From Plectrocnemia conspersa (lineage: Eukaryota > Arthropoda > Insecta > Trichoptera > Polycentropodidae), in NCBI GenBank assembly GCA_009617715.1, contig VTFK01000006.1, positions 1,426,001 to 1,490,000 of the forward strand: a DNA stretch of 64,000 bases, given 5' to 3'. The translations under genes were made by a program, and so were the position numbers. The first letter of the stretch is position 1. Each line of letters begins with the position of its first letter. Below are positions 46,003 to 57,469 of the stretch, piece by piece. The notes under the pieces were generated by a model. That model was not told the origin of the DNA. It did no database searches and worked only from the letters and a program-made list of their open reading frames with translations.

Positions 46003-46123
46003 TACAGACGGCCCTCGACTTTCGCACATAATGTTGAATGTACGAAAGTCGAGGGAAGTAAAAAATATTGAAATTGTGTGTATTTTAAAATCTTTATTTA
46101 TCAAGTAAATATAAGATGTTTAA

Positions 46124-48495
46124 CCCATCCCGTACGGAAGGTAGAAAAATCGCGAGCGTTCCGAACCGGGGTCCTTTTTGTCCCCCAGACTATTCTCGAA
46201 ATTATGATACTTTTTCAACAGAAAATTGTTTACCTAATCATCTAACACGTGTTTTCATGCATATTTACTTTCATAAAACGAATAAAATATCTTTTTATTA
46301 ACATTTTTTGCAAATTATAGTTATATTTTTTCGGCGACATTTCTGGCCAAAAGAACGATCGGCGATTGAGGGGCGTCTACAGCGTTTACTTGTCGATGCA
46401 TATTGCAGCGTTTCTCAAACACTGACTAATAAAATTATTATTATATAATTATTTTTAAATCGATTAAATTTTTAACAAATTAAATCAATTACAAAATTAG
46501 TAAAACATTATATTATTTATATATAACTTATTATTGCTAAAAATAATAATTGCACAAGAAATAAAAATAATTCACATTTTTTTAAAAATAATGTATTTAT
46601 AATATAAAATACAAAATAACAAAAAAAAAATATTTATATATAGGATAACAATATAAATATTTTATTTATTCTACGCTTGAATCTTGTAAACAATTTAGAC
46701 ATGACAATATTTTCAACTGGTGTTTGTGAACTGTACATATCGCTTTTTTTTGCAGGTGGTTCAAAAAATTGAGTCTTTCTGTCCTAATTTCTAGGGCAAA
46801 AGCTGCACCTATTTCTCCTAACCTGTTCAACGCGATTTTCAGGGAGTATTGTCAATGGAGTAACAGTTTCACGGTTAGTTGCTTGATCATAAAGTGTGAA
46901 ACCATATTGAATATGTTTATGAAACGATATCCCACTATTTTTTGAAAATTTATGTTCTCCTTGGCAAGTTCCATGCCTAACTCTGTTGACAACAGTGTGA
47001 CCGATTGTTTTTTTTTTCGGAACATATGAAACCAATGTGATGTCATCGGTAAAGTCAAAACGATTAAATACTTCCTCTCGCTAGCGTGAACGCAAAAATT
47101 CTTGCGGAATTTCACGCTTATTTTTTCTAATTGTTCCTGTTAATGTTGTCTTCCAAAAGTCTTTGAGCAAGGGGCACTGACGAAAATAAGCTGTCAGTAA
47201 TGACACCACGTCCAGATCCAATATAAGGACTAATTAGATCAGCGCGAAATTTATCTTGCGATTGTTGAAATCGTAATTGTCTGGTGTTTCTGTCATCAAA
47301 GCGAATTTTACTGTATAAATATACGAATGTGTCCCTTTAAATGACCGTAGAAAAAGAATTACTTAAAAAAGCTGGTTAGATGTCCATATTTCCTTTAGTG
47401 GTAGTCTACGGCCATTGCATCTTCTAGAAACTATCAATACGCTGATGAATGCTTCTATTTCCGGTTGGTTGGTGTGGTCTTGATTGTCATTTCTAGAGAC
47501 CCGATTAGTCTCCACTACTACTTATTTCTGGAATCATCGCTGCAGTCATGAAGAGAGCAAAGGTTTCCTTTATTGTAGTCACATTGCTAGCCTCTGTTCC
47601 AAGTCCTGAAGAAGATGTTACGATATTCTGGATTCGCGTTCTGGAATTGTATCGTGGAGTTGAATGCCATTCTAGACCAGATTTTGACATGAACGTGGTG
47701 TCTTCTGGTGTAAATTCATCATCTTCGGTTTCTTCATCTTTTGATGAAGAATTGTCAGCTTCGTAATCGATTACATCATTTACGTCGGTGGCATCTGAAT
47801 CCAACTCTTCAAAGTCGATATCACTGTCAAAAGATTCATCGACATTGACATCATCTTCACATTCGTCTAAAAGTCTTTCTGTATCTTGTCTGGCCGACAT
47901 ATCCCAGTATTTTATCACAATTTATACCGCAAAAAAATCACCAAATACGTATAATACAATATACAGAAAATAACAAAGTGTATAATAATACTTCCTACAT
48001 GAAATAAAAGGTATAGGATGATGGAATTACAAAAAAAAAAAAATAATAAATTAGCTTTGCAAACAACGAAACACGGCAAAAGATAGGAAACACTGATTTG
48101 CCAGCACGTGGCTTTCTCCAGACAATGATTTTTTTCTGAGAAGGGGATGGTATACCAACAGCATATAGCTTTCTCGTTCTAACTCATTATGGAAACCGAC
48201 CGTCGACACATTCATAACTTTCGAGTGCGAATGAGCCCAAATATTATCCTCTATACCTGCCCTTCTTGGAATTGCAAAACTGACGGTCACTCACAAATAA
48301 TAGATATTTTACCGCAAATTTATATTTTAAACCGTTATACGATTTCGAAATTGACTCGAAACAAAGTTTACCTATGTATAATCATTAATTACAGGATTAC
48401 ATAAAATGTGGGTCTATTAAAGGTAGTAGTTAAAAAGTTACAGTGAAAAACAAATTCTTGGGGTACTTTTTGGCCCCCTTTTCGCACAGGAAGGG
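46124..48495 (-). mobile_element. piggyBac-like element inserted in Tigger copy 2, TTAA target duplication
   Basis: A 2372-bp element with ends CCCATCCCGTACGGAAGG (left) and, in reverse complement, CCCTTCCTGTGCGAAAAGG (right): imperfect inverted repeats starting CCC. TTAA lies exactly at both junctions (46120-46123 and 48496-48499), the signature of piggyBac insertion. The corresponding uninterrupted site is in Tigger copy 1 (TTAA at 42127-42130). It contains a broken transposase on the minus strand. Confidence 0.95.
46666..47900 (-). pseudogene. piggyBac-like transposase pseudogene (PGBD-type)
   Basis: The likely start is the methionine of MSARQDTERLLDECEDD at 47900. The first ~130 codons are an acidic, serine-rich N-terminal region ending FALFMTAAMIPEI, open to a stop at 47505. 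Downstream, in shifting frames, come FDDRNTRQLRFQQSQDKFRADLI, then SGRGVITDSLFSSVPLAQRLL with the aspartate of the conserved D-N-(F/W)-(F/Y)-T/S-S-(I/V)-P-L block, TLTGTIRKNKREIPQEF, LVSYVPKKK, VTLLST, LGEIGAAFALEIRTERLNFL and a decayed cysteine/histidine tail (ICTVHKH...LSCLNCLQ). The central catalytic region between RADLI and the GSGR block is missing, so the gene is inactive even apart from stops and frameshifts. Final stop at 46666-46668. Confidence 0.92.
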
Positions 48496-48985
48496 TTAAG
48501 AGGCGTTTAAGAGACACATTTAAATGGGGTTTGCGGGTGTTTTCTTTGAAAAGTTATCAAGAGTTAACTGTTTTCCACTATTCGTTTTCTTTTATACATA
48601 TAGTATTTTATAACATGCTATGTTTTTATTGATCGCCCCACGCACTTGTGATATGCGTTTTCCATTGGGATCACAATCTTCCATAATATTTAAAAAATTG
48701 CCATGGTGCGTGAGGGCTTCATTCATATTTTTCATTATTAAAGAGTCTTCCAAAATAAACCTGTCTCATCTACATTAAATATTTGGCTAGAAGAATATTC
48801 TACATCTTCAATAATTTTGGATAATTAGGAAATAAATTCTTTTGCAGCATCTTTATCCGCATCAGCCGATTCTCCAGTAAATTTAATATTATGAAAAGAA
48901 TATCTCTTAATATGCTTTTTTTGCCGAATGTTTTTTTTTAAATGTACGAAATAGCGAATTGTGCGAAAGTCGAGGGCCGCCTGTA

Positions 48986-49895
48986 TACATAAATCTTAAA
49001 CAATTGTAGTTTAGTTCAAATTCATTATTTGAGGTCGGTTCTTACTTTTTCCATACATATGTCCTTGCTATGATTTTTTCCAGAGTCTCGGAAATATGTC
49101 CACTTTCCGTCGCCCTTCAAGGCTCCTCCATCGCCCATTAAATTCCCCAGAGCCAACATTGCTCACCGAGATTTTCCCACTTTGAGTACTGGCTTAGATC
49201 ATTTTCAATTTGTACTAATAACAAATATAATATATTGCACGAAAAATAATTTATTTCACTATAATTAAATTTATTCAATATTAAAAAAATATTTAATCAT
49301 TGAACAAATATAATTCCCACATTTATTTTAATTACTTTCCACTATAACAGAATACTTTCCATGGTGCCACTTTAGCGTGCGGTAGAATGCGTTTTGAACA
49401 CAAAAAAAGAGATCTTGATTCATATGGTATAAAAAACGCAATCACGAAACCCCAAATCATTATCAGTATGAAACATTATTGATTGATTTTTTAGCATGTA
49501 ACTTTTTTGTTTCTATCGGCCGTGACATTGTAATGTCGATCAGTTTTTTATCATAAATTTTCAATGCTGATGATGTAAGGCAATGGAGCATTTTTTCATT
49601 TGACACGTGTTTTTATTTACATTTTTTTTTACTATTTACATCGATATGAAATGAAAAGTTAGCATCGTGATGAATTCACTTATCATAATAGCACAATCGT
49701 GCCAGAGTTTATTTTGATACATCATATTTATCCGCGTCATAATATAACCATCGTCGCTGACATAATTAATGTTATGATTCGACACGTAATGTATACATTT
49801 ACATAGCATGCGTTGGTTTATGTTTATTTTATTCGCCAGGTTAATGATCGATCTGGCTATTAATATCGGTGTTTATTTACTTTATGTTAATTGTG
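48986..49895. other. AT-rich non-coding stretch
   Basis: A small GC-richer patch lies near 49100-49170. Nothing recognised. Confidence 0.5.
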
Positions 49896-49945
49896 TTGTA
49901 TTAATTTTTCTCTCTTTTTTTCGTTTCAGGTGAGGCATGAGAAAA
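49896..49945 (+). promoter_or_regulatory. Candidate recursive (ratcheting) splice site 2
   Basis: TATTAAT (branch-like) is followed by a long uninterrupted pyrimidine tract ending TTTCGTTTCAG, abutting GTGAGG at 49929/49930. This is a stronger acceptor than the one at 14619 and is again on the plus strand. After the junction, AAAATCGGGTTCGCGG and purine-rich sequence follow, reading open only briefly. Two such sites in one orientation about 35 kb apart fit stepwise removal of a giant intron; inferred from sequence only. Confidence 0.55.
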
Positions 49946-50230
49946 TCGGGTTCGCGGAAAATGGGAAGAAAGGGAGAGATTTGAATTTATGAATTATTTC
50001 TTCGAAGTGAGCCGAGCGAGGGGACGCCCCGTCGTATTCTCGGAAGAAAAAAAACATAAAAGGAATTTCTGAAGGAATCCCCAGGCATATATAGACGTAC
50101 GTGTTTGTTGTGTCATATTCATTGTTTGAGTTTTCTTTTTTGTTCTCCGCGCTCCCGATATGTCATCGAGAGGGAGGCGAGACTGTTTACAATTCAGCGC
50201 GAGGGTTGCCACTTTTTATTTGTTTATATA
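49946..50230. other. GC-richer stretch downstream of the candidate recursive site
   Basis: Moderately GC-rich, with a minus-strand 72-codon frame (49994-50212) of no recognisable family. It could contain a short regulated exon or enhancer; I see no donor that defines one. Confidence 0.3.
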
Positions 50231-51194
50231 CTACTGTATATTTGTTATCAAGATTGAACCATAGTTCATTCATATTTTAATATAAAATATTTTAAAAAAA
50301 TATTTTATAAAAGTAAATATTGAGTGGCAAAATATCTAGAAAATCATTCATTTAATTTAAACTGTCGCTGCGCGGGATTCATTAATTTAATATTTATTTT
50401 TTTAAAATTATTTTCCCCTTTGTAAAAAAAAAAAAATTATATTATTTTATTTTAAAAATCAATCTAGTATATCATAGAAAATTTAAAATTTTAAATGAAA
50501 TTTTCACTTATTCTCAAAAGCGAGATATTATTTAACACAAATTTACATTTAAGTGTTAATGAGTATTACATGACAGTAAGACGCATAACACTTGTATCCG
50601 GTGACAGTATATTAAAACAAAATTGTAGGGGGTGGAATAGAGAGAAAGTGTAGCACAAATTTTTAAAATACAAATGTGTGGTAAAGGTTTTTATCTTAAT
50701 TTCATTTATATTTCTAATATACAACATTTTTGACCTCTTCACTGTTTTCTCTATTATCTGAATTAATGGCTAAGATTTTTTTTAATAGCGGCCGTTTTTA
50801 ACTGACTAAAGTCGATATATTTAAAAAAATATCATGTCAATAAAATAAAAACGTAAGCGAACGAATATTTTATATAAATGTCACGGTAGATTTATATTTT
50901 CACTGCTAAAAATATAATTTCACTAAGCCAGTATCAAACAATTGATATCAAATAAATTATACAAAACAGTTTATGAAAATATTAAATAAATTAAACTAAA
51001 TAAATTCTGCTCAATGCTCAAATTGTTAAATTTTACATATATGATCCAAGTTTTTTTATTTAAAAATCAGTTTGGCCGCCTTTTAAAAAATGATTAACAA
51101 ATTTAACCGAAGTATAAGGTACAATTTTTAGAAAAGTTGTAGGAAATTTCAATTAAAACTACGGTAATATAGTATTATTTAAAATATATTACAT
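50231..51194. other. AT-rich stretch with a small family A fragment
   Basis: TTATATTTTCACTGCTAAAA and TATAATTTCACTAA near 50890-50935 match the long arm of family A. Otherwise AT-rich. Confidence 0.45.
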
Positions 51195-51320
51195 ATCTAT
51201 ATATATATATATAAGGACGTGCGGAACGCACGCCCTTATCTCTCACTCACCCTCGTCACTTAACACGCGAGCGAGCGAAAGGGAAAGTATCTCATCGTAC
51301 GCGCCTGACAGTTACAAACC
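51195..51320. repeat. (TA)n microsatellite followed by a GC-rich inverted patch
   Basis: TA run at about 51199-51212, then ACGTGCGGAACGCACG, an inverted-repeat-like GC patch. Confidence 0.5.
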
Positions 51321-51656
51321 CACTAGTTAAATGCTTATTTAGCCGCTAATCATAAATTTGTTAATTTATAAATCTTCCGTTGCAACATAATGCGTGCTAT
51401 GGTTTTCAATTATTCGATTATTAAATAAAAAAGAATTCGAATATATTCGTAATATTTTCTCAGTTTTTACCGATACTAATTTATTTAACCAATTGGTGAA
51501 AAAATCAAATAATTTCCTGTAAAATATTTTTTTAATTATAGGTTAATAATAAGTATTTTAACTAATCATTAACTACTTTCATAAATGTTCATAACACAAT
51601 GCTGTGCGAATTACTGATCAATGAGGGCGTCAAAAGGAAAGTGCTTAATTTATTAT
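51321..51656. other. AT-rich spacer, nothing recognised
   Basis: AT-rich filler. Confidence 0.5.
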
Positions 51657-51658
51657 TA

Positions 51659-52516
51659 GAGTACGCTCGGGATAAGGATTCCGGTTTGTTATTGTGTGCG
51701 TGAACTGTGTGGCTCAAAACAATTTCGCTCAGAATATTTATTTTTTTTATTTTAAAAGAAAATATATGTTTATATAACATACATACATCTGAGCTAAGTT
51801 GGAAATTTCAACGGACAATTAAAAATATATTATATAATCGAAGAAATCAGACATTAATGTTATTCATTAAATATTTGCAAAATTCAAAATCTTTCACTAG
51901 TCAAAAAAATAATGAAGTCTTTAGCTATTCTTCAAAAGCAAAAAGATATAAAATGGGGAAAGAAATTATTTGCAGATTGTTTAATGGCTCGACGACTCTA
52001 TTAAATCATTAGAATCCATTGAATAAATTAAAAAATTATCATTGGCGCAACGATAAGAATAATAGCTTTTTTAAGCCTTACAGAGAATAGTGTAAAAAAA
52101 CCAACAACGTACGGATTAATGGAAAAATAATAAAAATATTTTAATCCACGGGTAAGAGAACGAATAACTTACAGTGTATATTTGAAGCCTTGATATCAAT
52201 TAATCCAGATATGCCCAAGAAATTTTGTTCTCTTAAAATTTCATTTATAAATAAAAAACAGTGGCACGAGTTTAGTGACAGTGGGCATATCTGGGTTAAA
52301 CCAATATCAACACAAAATTATTTAAAATAAATCACTAGAGAAGATCGAACTTCTGTGCCCCACTGCACTTTAATGACGAATACCAGCGTTGACGAATCAG
52401 TGACTGTCCTTAAAAGAGAAAGCGAGACAACGAAGTACACGCTACATCGCTTCTTCCTCTCATATACATGTACACGCACACAATAACAAACCGGCATCCT
52501 TATCCTGAGCGTACTC
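51659..52516. mobile_element. 858-bp TIR element of unassigned family, TA target duplication
   Basis: Inverted repeats of 44 bp begin GAGTACGCTC(G/A)GGATAAGGA and extend to GTTATTGTGTGCGTG (51659-51702 and 52473-52516), differing at about two positions. TA flanks both ends (51657-51658 and 52517-52518), as for Tc1/mariner/pogo-type insertions. The interior has a 101-codon AT-driven plus-strand frame (51707-52012) without similarity that I recognise, and a small nested element at 52204-52295. The high TIR identity suggests it is younger than most repeats here. Confidence 0.85.
52204..52295. mobile_element. Tiny piggyBac-type MITE nested in the 858-bp element
   Basis: A 92-bp element with inverted ends (T)CCAGATATGCCCA and TGGGCATATCTGGG, flanked by TTAA at 52200-52203 and 52296-52299. 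The right end starts with the canonical GGG; the left has one base changed. No coding capacity. Confidence 0.8.
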
Positions 52517-52518
52517 TA

Positions 52519-53029
52519 CATACTTGATGATCAGGGACGTTATTTAAGCTTTTTCAAACCACAAGGATTAAGATCAGCTGCGATTGAATTAATTCAGCAA
52601 AATTTAATTTATTGTTATACAATAGCTAATAATTGTGTGGATTTGCATATAAATTATTTAACAAGAAATAAATTAATAGCAATCGAAATATTTAACTGAT
52701 TGAAGTAAAATAATTTTTATTTTTTAATAACAATCAATTAAAAGTTTGGGGACGGCCGGTCGTAAAATGCATTTTTTCATATAATTTCGAAGTAAGTCCC
52801 CTAACTCAAAAAAAAAATAGTGCTCATATACAAGAATAAAATCTTCTTGGTAATAATAATCCGAGATGATGTGATGTTATTATTCAAATAATGTTACTGG
52901 ATCAGATGGTCCAAAACTTTTGCACAGTACTGTATATATGGGATTTATTATTACATTATTGAACTGATATGTTGCGATATGTCGACATGTTCTATTTTCG
53001 AATCGATTGATATATGAATATTATATTTG
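52519..53029. other. AT-rich non-coding stretch, nothing recognised
   Basis: AT-rich filler. Confidence 0.5.
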
Positions 53030-53460
53030 TTGTATTTTGACAGCCCTGTCGTCGTCGTGTCAAAGGTGGCGGGCGGCCGTGCGATCAGCTGATCGTAAAT
53101 ATTTACGTCGGCCGCTCATATTTCTCGCGCATTGTTGTCTATGCGGTCGGAATGTTTGTGAACGTACATTTACGTATATACGTACTATATCACAAATATG
53201 TGTGGGTGCATCGCAAAACGACGGAAACTTGTTGACTCATCGAACGAGCGTGGCACGTGCTCGCCGTCAGCTGTTTCGTAGTAGTGCCTCGTGAAAGATT
53301 TTTACCGATTCGGCGATAACGACACCGATATCGATTATGCCATTACCGGAAGTCGATTATTATTGGCGCGGCTCACGACTCGCCTCTATGCTGTATTGTT
53401 TGTTTTGATAGGATCGTTAATTCGTCGAGATTGTTGTCTTTGGTCAGTTTTATTCGGGTA
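53030..53460. promoter_or_regulatory. CpG-rich island with abutting palindromes (E-box and Fox type)
   Basis: CGATCAGCTGATCG (53082-53095) overlaps by two bases CGTAAATATTTACG (53094-53107), giving two perfect 14-bp palindromes in tandem. The second is identical to the centre of the palindrome at 33202-33223. CACGTG lies near 53255. A 95-codon plus-strand frame (53007-53294) has no recognisable domain. Confidence 0.45.
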
Positions 53461-54705
53461 AAAGTATTGTAATACACGAGGGATATAATCGGAAAGAATC
53501 TAAAGCATTTTATTATGGGATTAGATTGAAACACTCTTTCATATATTTTTCAACATACTAACATGGACCTCAATGTATTTGATTTGTTGATGTTTTTCAT
53601 AAAGAACAATTCTGGACACTTGTGTATTCATTATCACATCATTTTGCCTGTTCATATCGTCAATGAATTTCAGCTGCAGTTTCTCCTTTCACATGCCATT
53701 TCATCGATCGGATTTGAGACGTTGTTCAATACTGATTTTAAAAGAATCTGACTCATTATACATATAGCCAATAGGACAGCAAGCAATTTTAGCATGACTC
53801 AGAAGTTGAAGGATAAAAGAGTTAACGCGCATAGTAGTGACTTTCAACATGAGGGATCTGTATGTCAGTGATAACCAACCATGTTTAATATATAAATTGG
53901 TATAATAGTATTACTCAAGTAACCACATTCTAATTCAGGGAAAACGAAACAGAGAAATTAATATCAGATGGGTGGATTAATTGTGACAGGAGTAAAGGTT
54001 AAAAGGCTTAATTTTATTAAGGGCTTTGTGTGAACATATATAAATTAAACAATATTTTCATAGTATAATGACAGTTCTACAATTATATTTTTGTTACTAG
54101 TCGAATCTATCGGTGCGACTTTATTAGCGTTAGCCAAATGCGTCACAACGAGGTAAACACAATCAATAACCACTAATTAATGAGACAACAGAAAATTCAA
54201 TAAAAATACTACATATATAATTCAAACCATAATCTTTCAAGTATTAGTTTCACTTTTGCTGTGACAAAAATTATAAAAACACTTTTGTAGTGAATTCCGA
54301 CTATAGATAACGATATGGAGTATGTTTTACATTGACTGTTCTGTTTCTTAAATAATAATTCTGGATTTTAAAATTAAAATAAATATAATTTTATAGTATA
54401 CTTTTTTATAGTTGACTATATATTTTTAACGGCTAAGTTGCCACGTGCCTATTATAATTATTTCGCTGGGTTAAACTTGATTGTATTAGTTTAAAATAGC
54501 ACGCTGACTCCAAATATCGTTAGTTTTTTTATATTCAATTTTTTTATTGTTTCGTTTAGTTCAAAGTAATTGTACAAAAATTGCTCAAAAATGAGTATCT
54601 TACATATTTTAGATAAAACAAATAGCAAACCTGAGCTGATGAATGACTCCTCATTGCTTCGCAATATAAAATTTAACATGACGTTATAAATAACATACCA
54701 CGATT
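53461..54705. other. AT-rich non-coding stretch, nothing recognised
   Basis: AT-rich filler with short unremarkable frames. Confidence 0.5.
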
Positions 54706-54815
54706 GACACTAGTCTGGTGTCTAATTATTTACTTGTAGGTGTCAATTATGTTTACCCGTTGTAACGCATTAGGCTAACGTCTATCATGCTACAGTAGAT
54801 GTTTTTTTACTGCAA
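54706..54815 (+). repeat. Dispersed repeat C, copy 2
   Basis: Matches 19545-19655 in order (TCTGGTGTCTAA, TTGTAGGTGTCAATTATG, TTGTAACGCAT, CATGCTACAGTAGAT). Confidence 0.65.
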
Positions 54816-55089
54816 ACTTTGGATATTGTTTTATTTTCCTATTTTTAAATTCTCTATTTAGTTTTTTGTTTCTCCTGTAAAGTTGTCAAATATGGAGTTA
54901 CCAATTTTATACTTTCAAGCCATCGATATGCATATTATGTGGAATTTTCGTGTGTGCAATTATCAATGTTGGGAATTTTCGTGTCAAATAATTACCGAAC
55001 TAGTTTGTCGATTTAATAATTATTTTGCGTCGCGTCTATAAATTATCTATTAACTTGAAAGCTAATTTAATCAATTTTTTTTTTAAAAT
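54816..55089. other. AT-rich spacer with a short duplicated phrase
   Basis: GAATTTTCGTGT occurs twice (near 54942 and 54972). Nothing else recognised. Confidence 0.4.
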
Positions 55090-55740
55090 ACAAACTTATA
55101 AATATAACTACAAAATTAATTACATCGAATGAAGTACATCTAAACCGAATTTCGCTCAATAGAAGAGCGCAAAAAACAATTATCACTTCTCAGAAGTCAA
55201 AAATCCACGTCAAAAGCAATAAAATCGTGTCGGCGCCGTCGCAGTGGGAACGCTCGGTAACGAGCGTTCCCACTGCGACGGCACCGACACGATTTTATTG
55301 CTTTTGACGTGAATTTTTGACTTCTGAGAAGTGATAATTGTTTTTTGCGCCCTCCTATTGACCAAAATTCGGTTTGAATACACTTTAACCAATACTTTCA
55401 TATCAGAAGTGTAAAAAGTCAAGACAAAGTGTAATATCAAAGTGCAGACAAACTATGGAGCAATAATACGCGAGGTGCGACGTTTGTCTATACTTCTTCA
55501 GCTTATTTTACCCTTGACAGTTGATTTGTTTTAGTGTTTATTTTGTACTATTGTTGTATATTGTATTTCGTGTAGGTTAGGTTTGGGTTTGAACAGCAAA
55601 TGTACGTTTCGCAACTATCAAATTAAGTTTCATAAACAATTTTATTACATATAATTTCACTAGCGCCTATCAGTATGAGAAATGTGTATCTAATGACGAA
55701 ATCTATTTGGTTTTCACAAGTGGAACTATACCGCAAGAGC
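55090..55740 (+). repeat. Dispersed family A, second copy with full palindromic core
   Basis: The palindromic core spans 55142-55375 with arms of about 115 bp around AACGCTCG-GTAA-CGAGCGTT; the central 50 bp is almost perfectly complementary. The right side continues into the shared long arm (TAGGTTTGGGTTTGAACAG, TGTACGTTTCGCAACTATC). The arms are closer to each other than to the arms of the 45.0-kb copy near the centre, consistent with hairpin-templated correction. Confidence 0.85.
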
Positions 55741-55785
55741 CGCAAATGGCTCACGAGCCGCGGTTTTTTAACTCGGGAGCAATTT
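55725..55785. repeat. GAGCC hairpin, possible hAT end fragment
   Basis: CCGCAAGAGCC then GGCTCACGAGCCGCGG forms a GC-rich hairpin resembling GGCTCGCGAGCCGCGG-type hAT subterminal sequence. Tentative; no partner end. Confidence 0.3.
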
Positions 55786-56039
55786 TATACCAAAAAAAAT
55801 TGCTTTTAATATTTTTTAAATGTATACTATGTATAATAATATTTTTTTCAATTTTTTAAAGTAAAGGAAATCGATTGATTTTGCTTAAATTTTCCATGAT
55901 ATAATCGACCATATAAATTATAACTAATAACGTCTTTCTATATACATTGATCGTATCTTTGTGGCAAAAATCTTATATATGGATACTTGCTTATTGTTTT
56001 TTTTTTTTATATATTTCAAACTTTTCGACGACTTTGTAA
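55786..56039. other. AT-rich spacer, nothing recognised
   Basis: AT-rich filler. Confidence 0.5.
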
Positions 56040-56830
56040 GTGACATCCCAAAAGAGTTTTAAGTTGGACCCGTCATTCATTTCCAGTATTACTAGCGAAA
56101 ATAATAAGGCTCGGTTCGTTCCGCCTCTGTCTAGAAGTGATGATAAAGTGCTCGGAAAAGCGTCTCGCGAGTACTTACCAATTCTAAAATCCTCTCTAAT
56201 CTATCTACCTTGGGCAGCTCAAGCCCATTTTCGCTCTTTGGCTTACGGTACTTTTCCAGGTAGGCTTCCGTCTGCTGAATTTTCCCATTACGTCCATTTT
56301 TTTTACACGTAAAAATATAAAAATGTTTTTATATATTATATTATGTGTGTGTTGAACGAGCTGTTGCAATATTGGATGGAGAACGAGCGTCGAAGAGCAA
56401 GAAGGCCGCAGCTAGAAAGCGAGCGCGAGGTTGCCGCACTGCTTTTGCTGGCGTCATTGCTAAATATACTTCCACGAGAACGGCGCAGACGGTCGATTCC
56501 GAAGCACCAAGCACCAGCTATGCGTTCTCATGCGAGAGAATCGTGATTTCAAAGATGCTTTTGAATCGAAATTAAGTCGAGCGTCAGAAAAAACGTAGAA
56601 TCTACGTTGTTTTTCAGTCGACGATTATACACACGTCCGACTAGTCCAAGGTTCTGTTGATGATAACAGCAAAGTTTATCATTATCACAACACTCCGTCG
56701 CGCTCGTAACGTGACGGTGACGTTATCGCGTAAAAAAGCTAACTCTGTAATTAACATTGAATGGTGACTCGTCGCGTAGATGTACGGCGAGCTTTCGCAT
56801 AATTGATTAACTAGCAATCAGCGGCGCAAA
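56040..56830. promoter_or_regulatory. CpG-richer island with several short open frames
   Basis: Frames at 56040-56312 (90 codons) and the overlapping 56343-56546 and 56345-56575 have no recognisable domain. ACTTTTCCAG then GTAGGC near 56252 is a weak abutting splice pair. TAACGTGACGGTGACGTTA near 56707 is an inverted-repeat-like bZIP-type motif. Regulatory role is inferred. Confidence 0.35.
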
Positions 56831-57469
56831 TCTGCCAATATCAACATTTACATGCTTCCAATACCTTTATAAACTTACATATATCATACCAGGCTACTTT
56901 TAAACGAGTCACGTACGCCATTTAGATAATTTCGCACTATTGCGTCATACAAATTCACCTACACCTATGGTCTGAGAAACTTCCCTACCAGCAAAAAAAA
57001 ACATAAAACATTTATATATCTTTGTTTGCTTCATATTCTATAGAAAACTCAAATAGCATCAAATTTTAAATGAACCGCATGCGCTGTTCAGACAATTTAG
57101 AAGTGTTGCGTCACACTAATTCAACTATAGCCTGAACAACTTAGGATCTAACCTCACCTATGTTTTACTGAGCCACATTGAACAACATGCATTAAATTAT
57201 TATATACGTTTCTCAAATATAGCATCGGGATTATACACTATAATAAGTTTCTACAAATATGAAAAATTTGCATAAGGCAAAGACCGCAAGAATTAGGTAG
57301 ATTTCGGTATACAAGTATTCAAAAAAAAATTTATTTTGATTTTTATATATTAATTTATTATATATAATAAAACATTTTTTCTCTATGATCTCTTTAAACG
57401 GAGTTTTATAGCCAATTAAAAAAAAAACAGTTTTTTCAATTTTATTTTTTTAACGATTTTTTTTAATTA
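56831..57469. other. AT-rich non-coding stretch, nothing recognised
   Basis: AT-rich filler. CAATTTAGAAGTGTTGCGTC near 57096 resembles ATTTCGCACTATTGCGTCA near 56929, hinting at an old duplication of about 160 bp. Confidence 0.4.

Larger units (their letters stand above)
46005..48983 (-). mobile_element. Tigger/pogo-like element, copy 2, split by a piggyBac-like insertion
   Basis: Ends CAGACGGCCCTCGACTTTCG on the left and the reverse complement of CAGGCGGCCCTCGACTTTCG on the right, flanked by TA (46003-46004 and 48984-48985). Outside the insert at 46124-48495 the sequence matches copy 1 closely. A minus-strand transposase remnant at about 48735-48900 keeps ESADADKDAAKEFI, NVDETGLFW and FLEDSLI-like sequence. 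Without the insert the element would be about 0.6 kb, so it is a shorter deletion form than copy 1. Confidence 0.92.

Noticed and set aside
46748..46760. TTTTTTTGCAG then GTGGTT on the plus strand
   Set aside because: It is antisense to the piggyBac transposase C-terminal region and has a poor donor.
48051..48290. 79-codon minus-strand frame inside the piggyBac-like element, upstream of its transposase
   Set aside because: No recognisable similarity. It lies between the element end and the transposase start and is probably untranslated element sequence.
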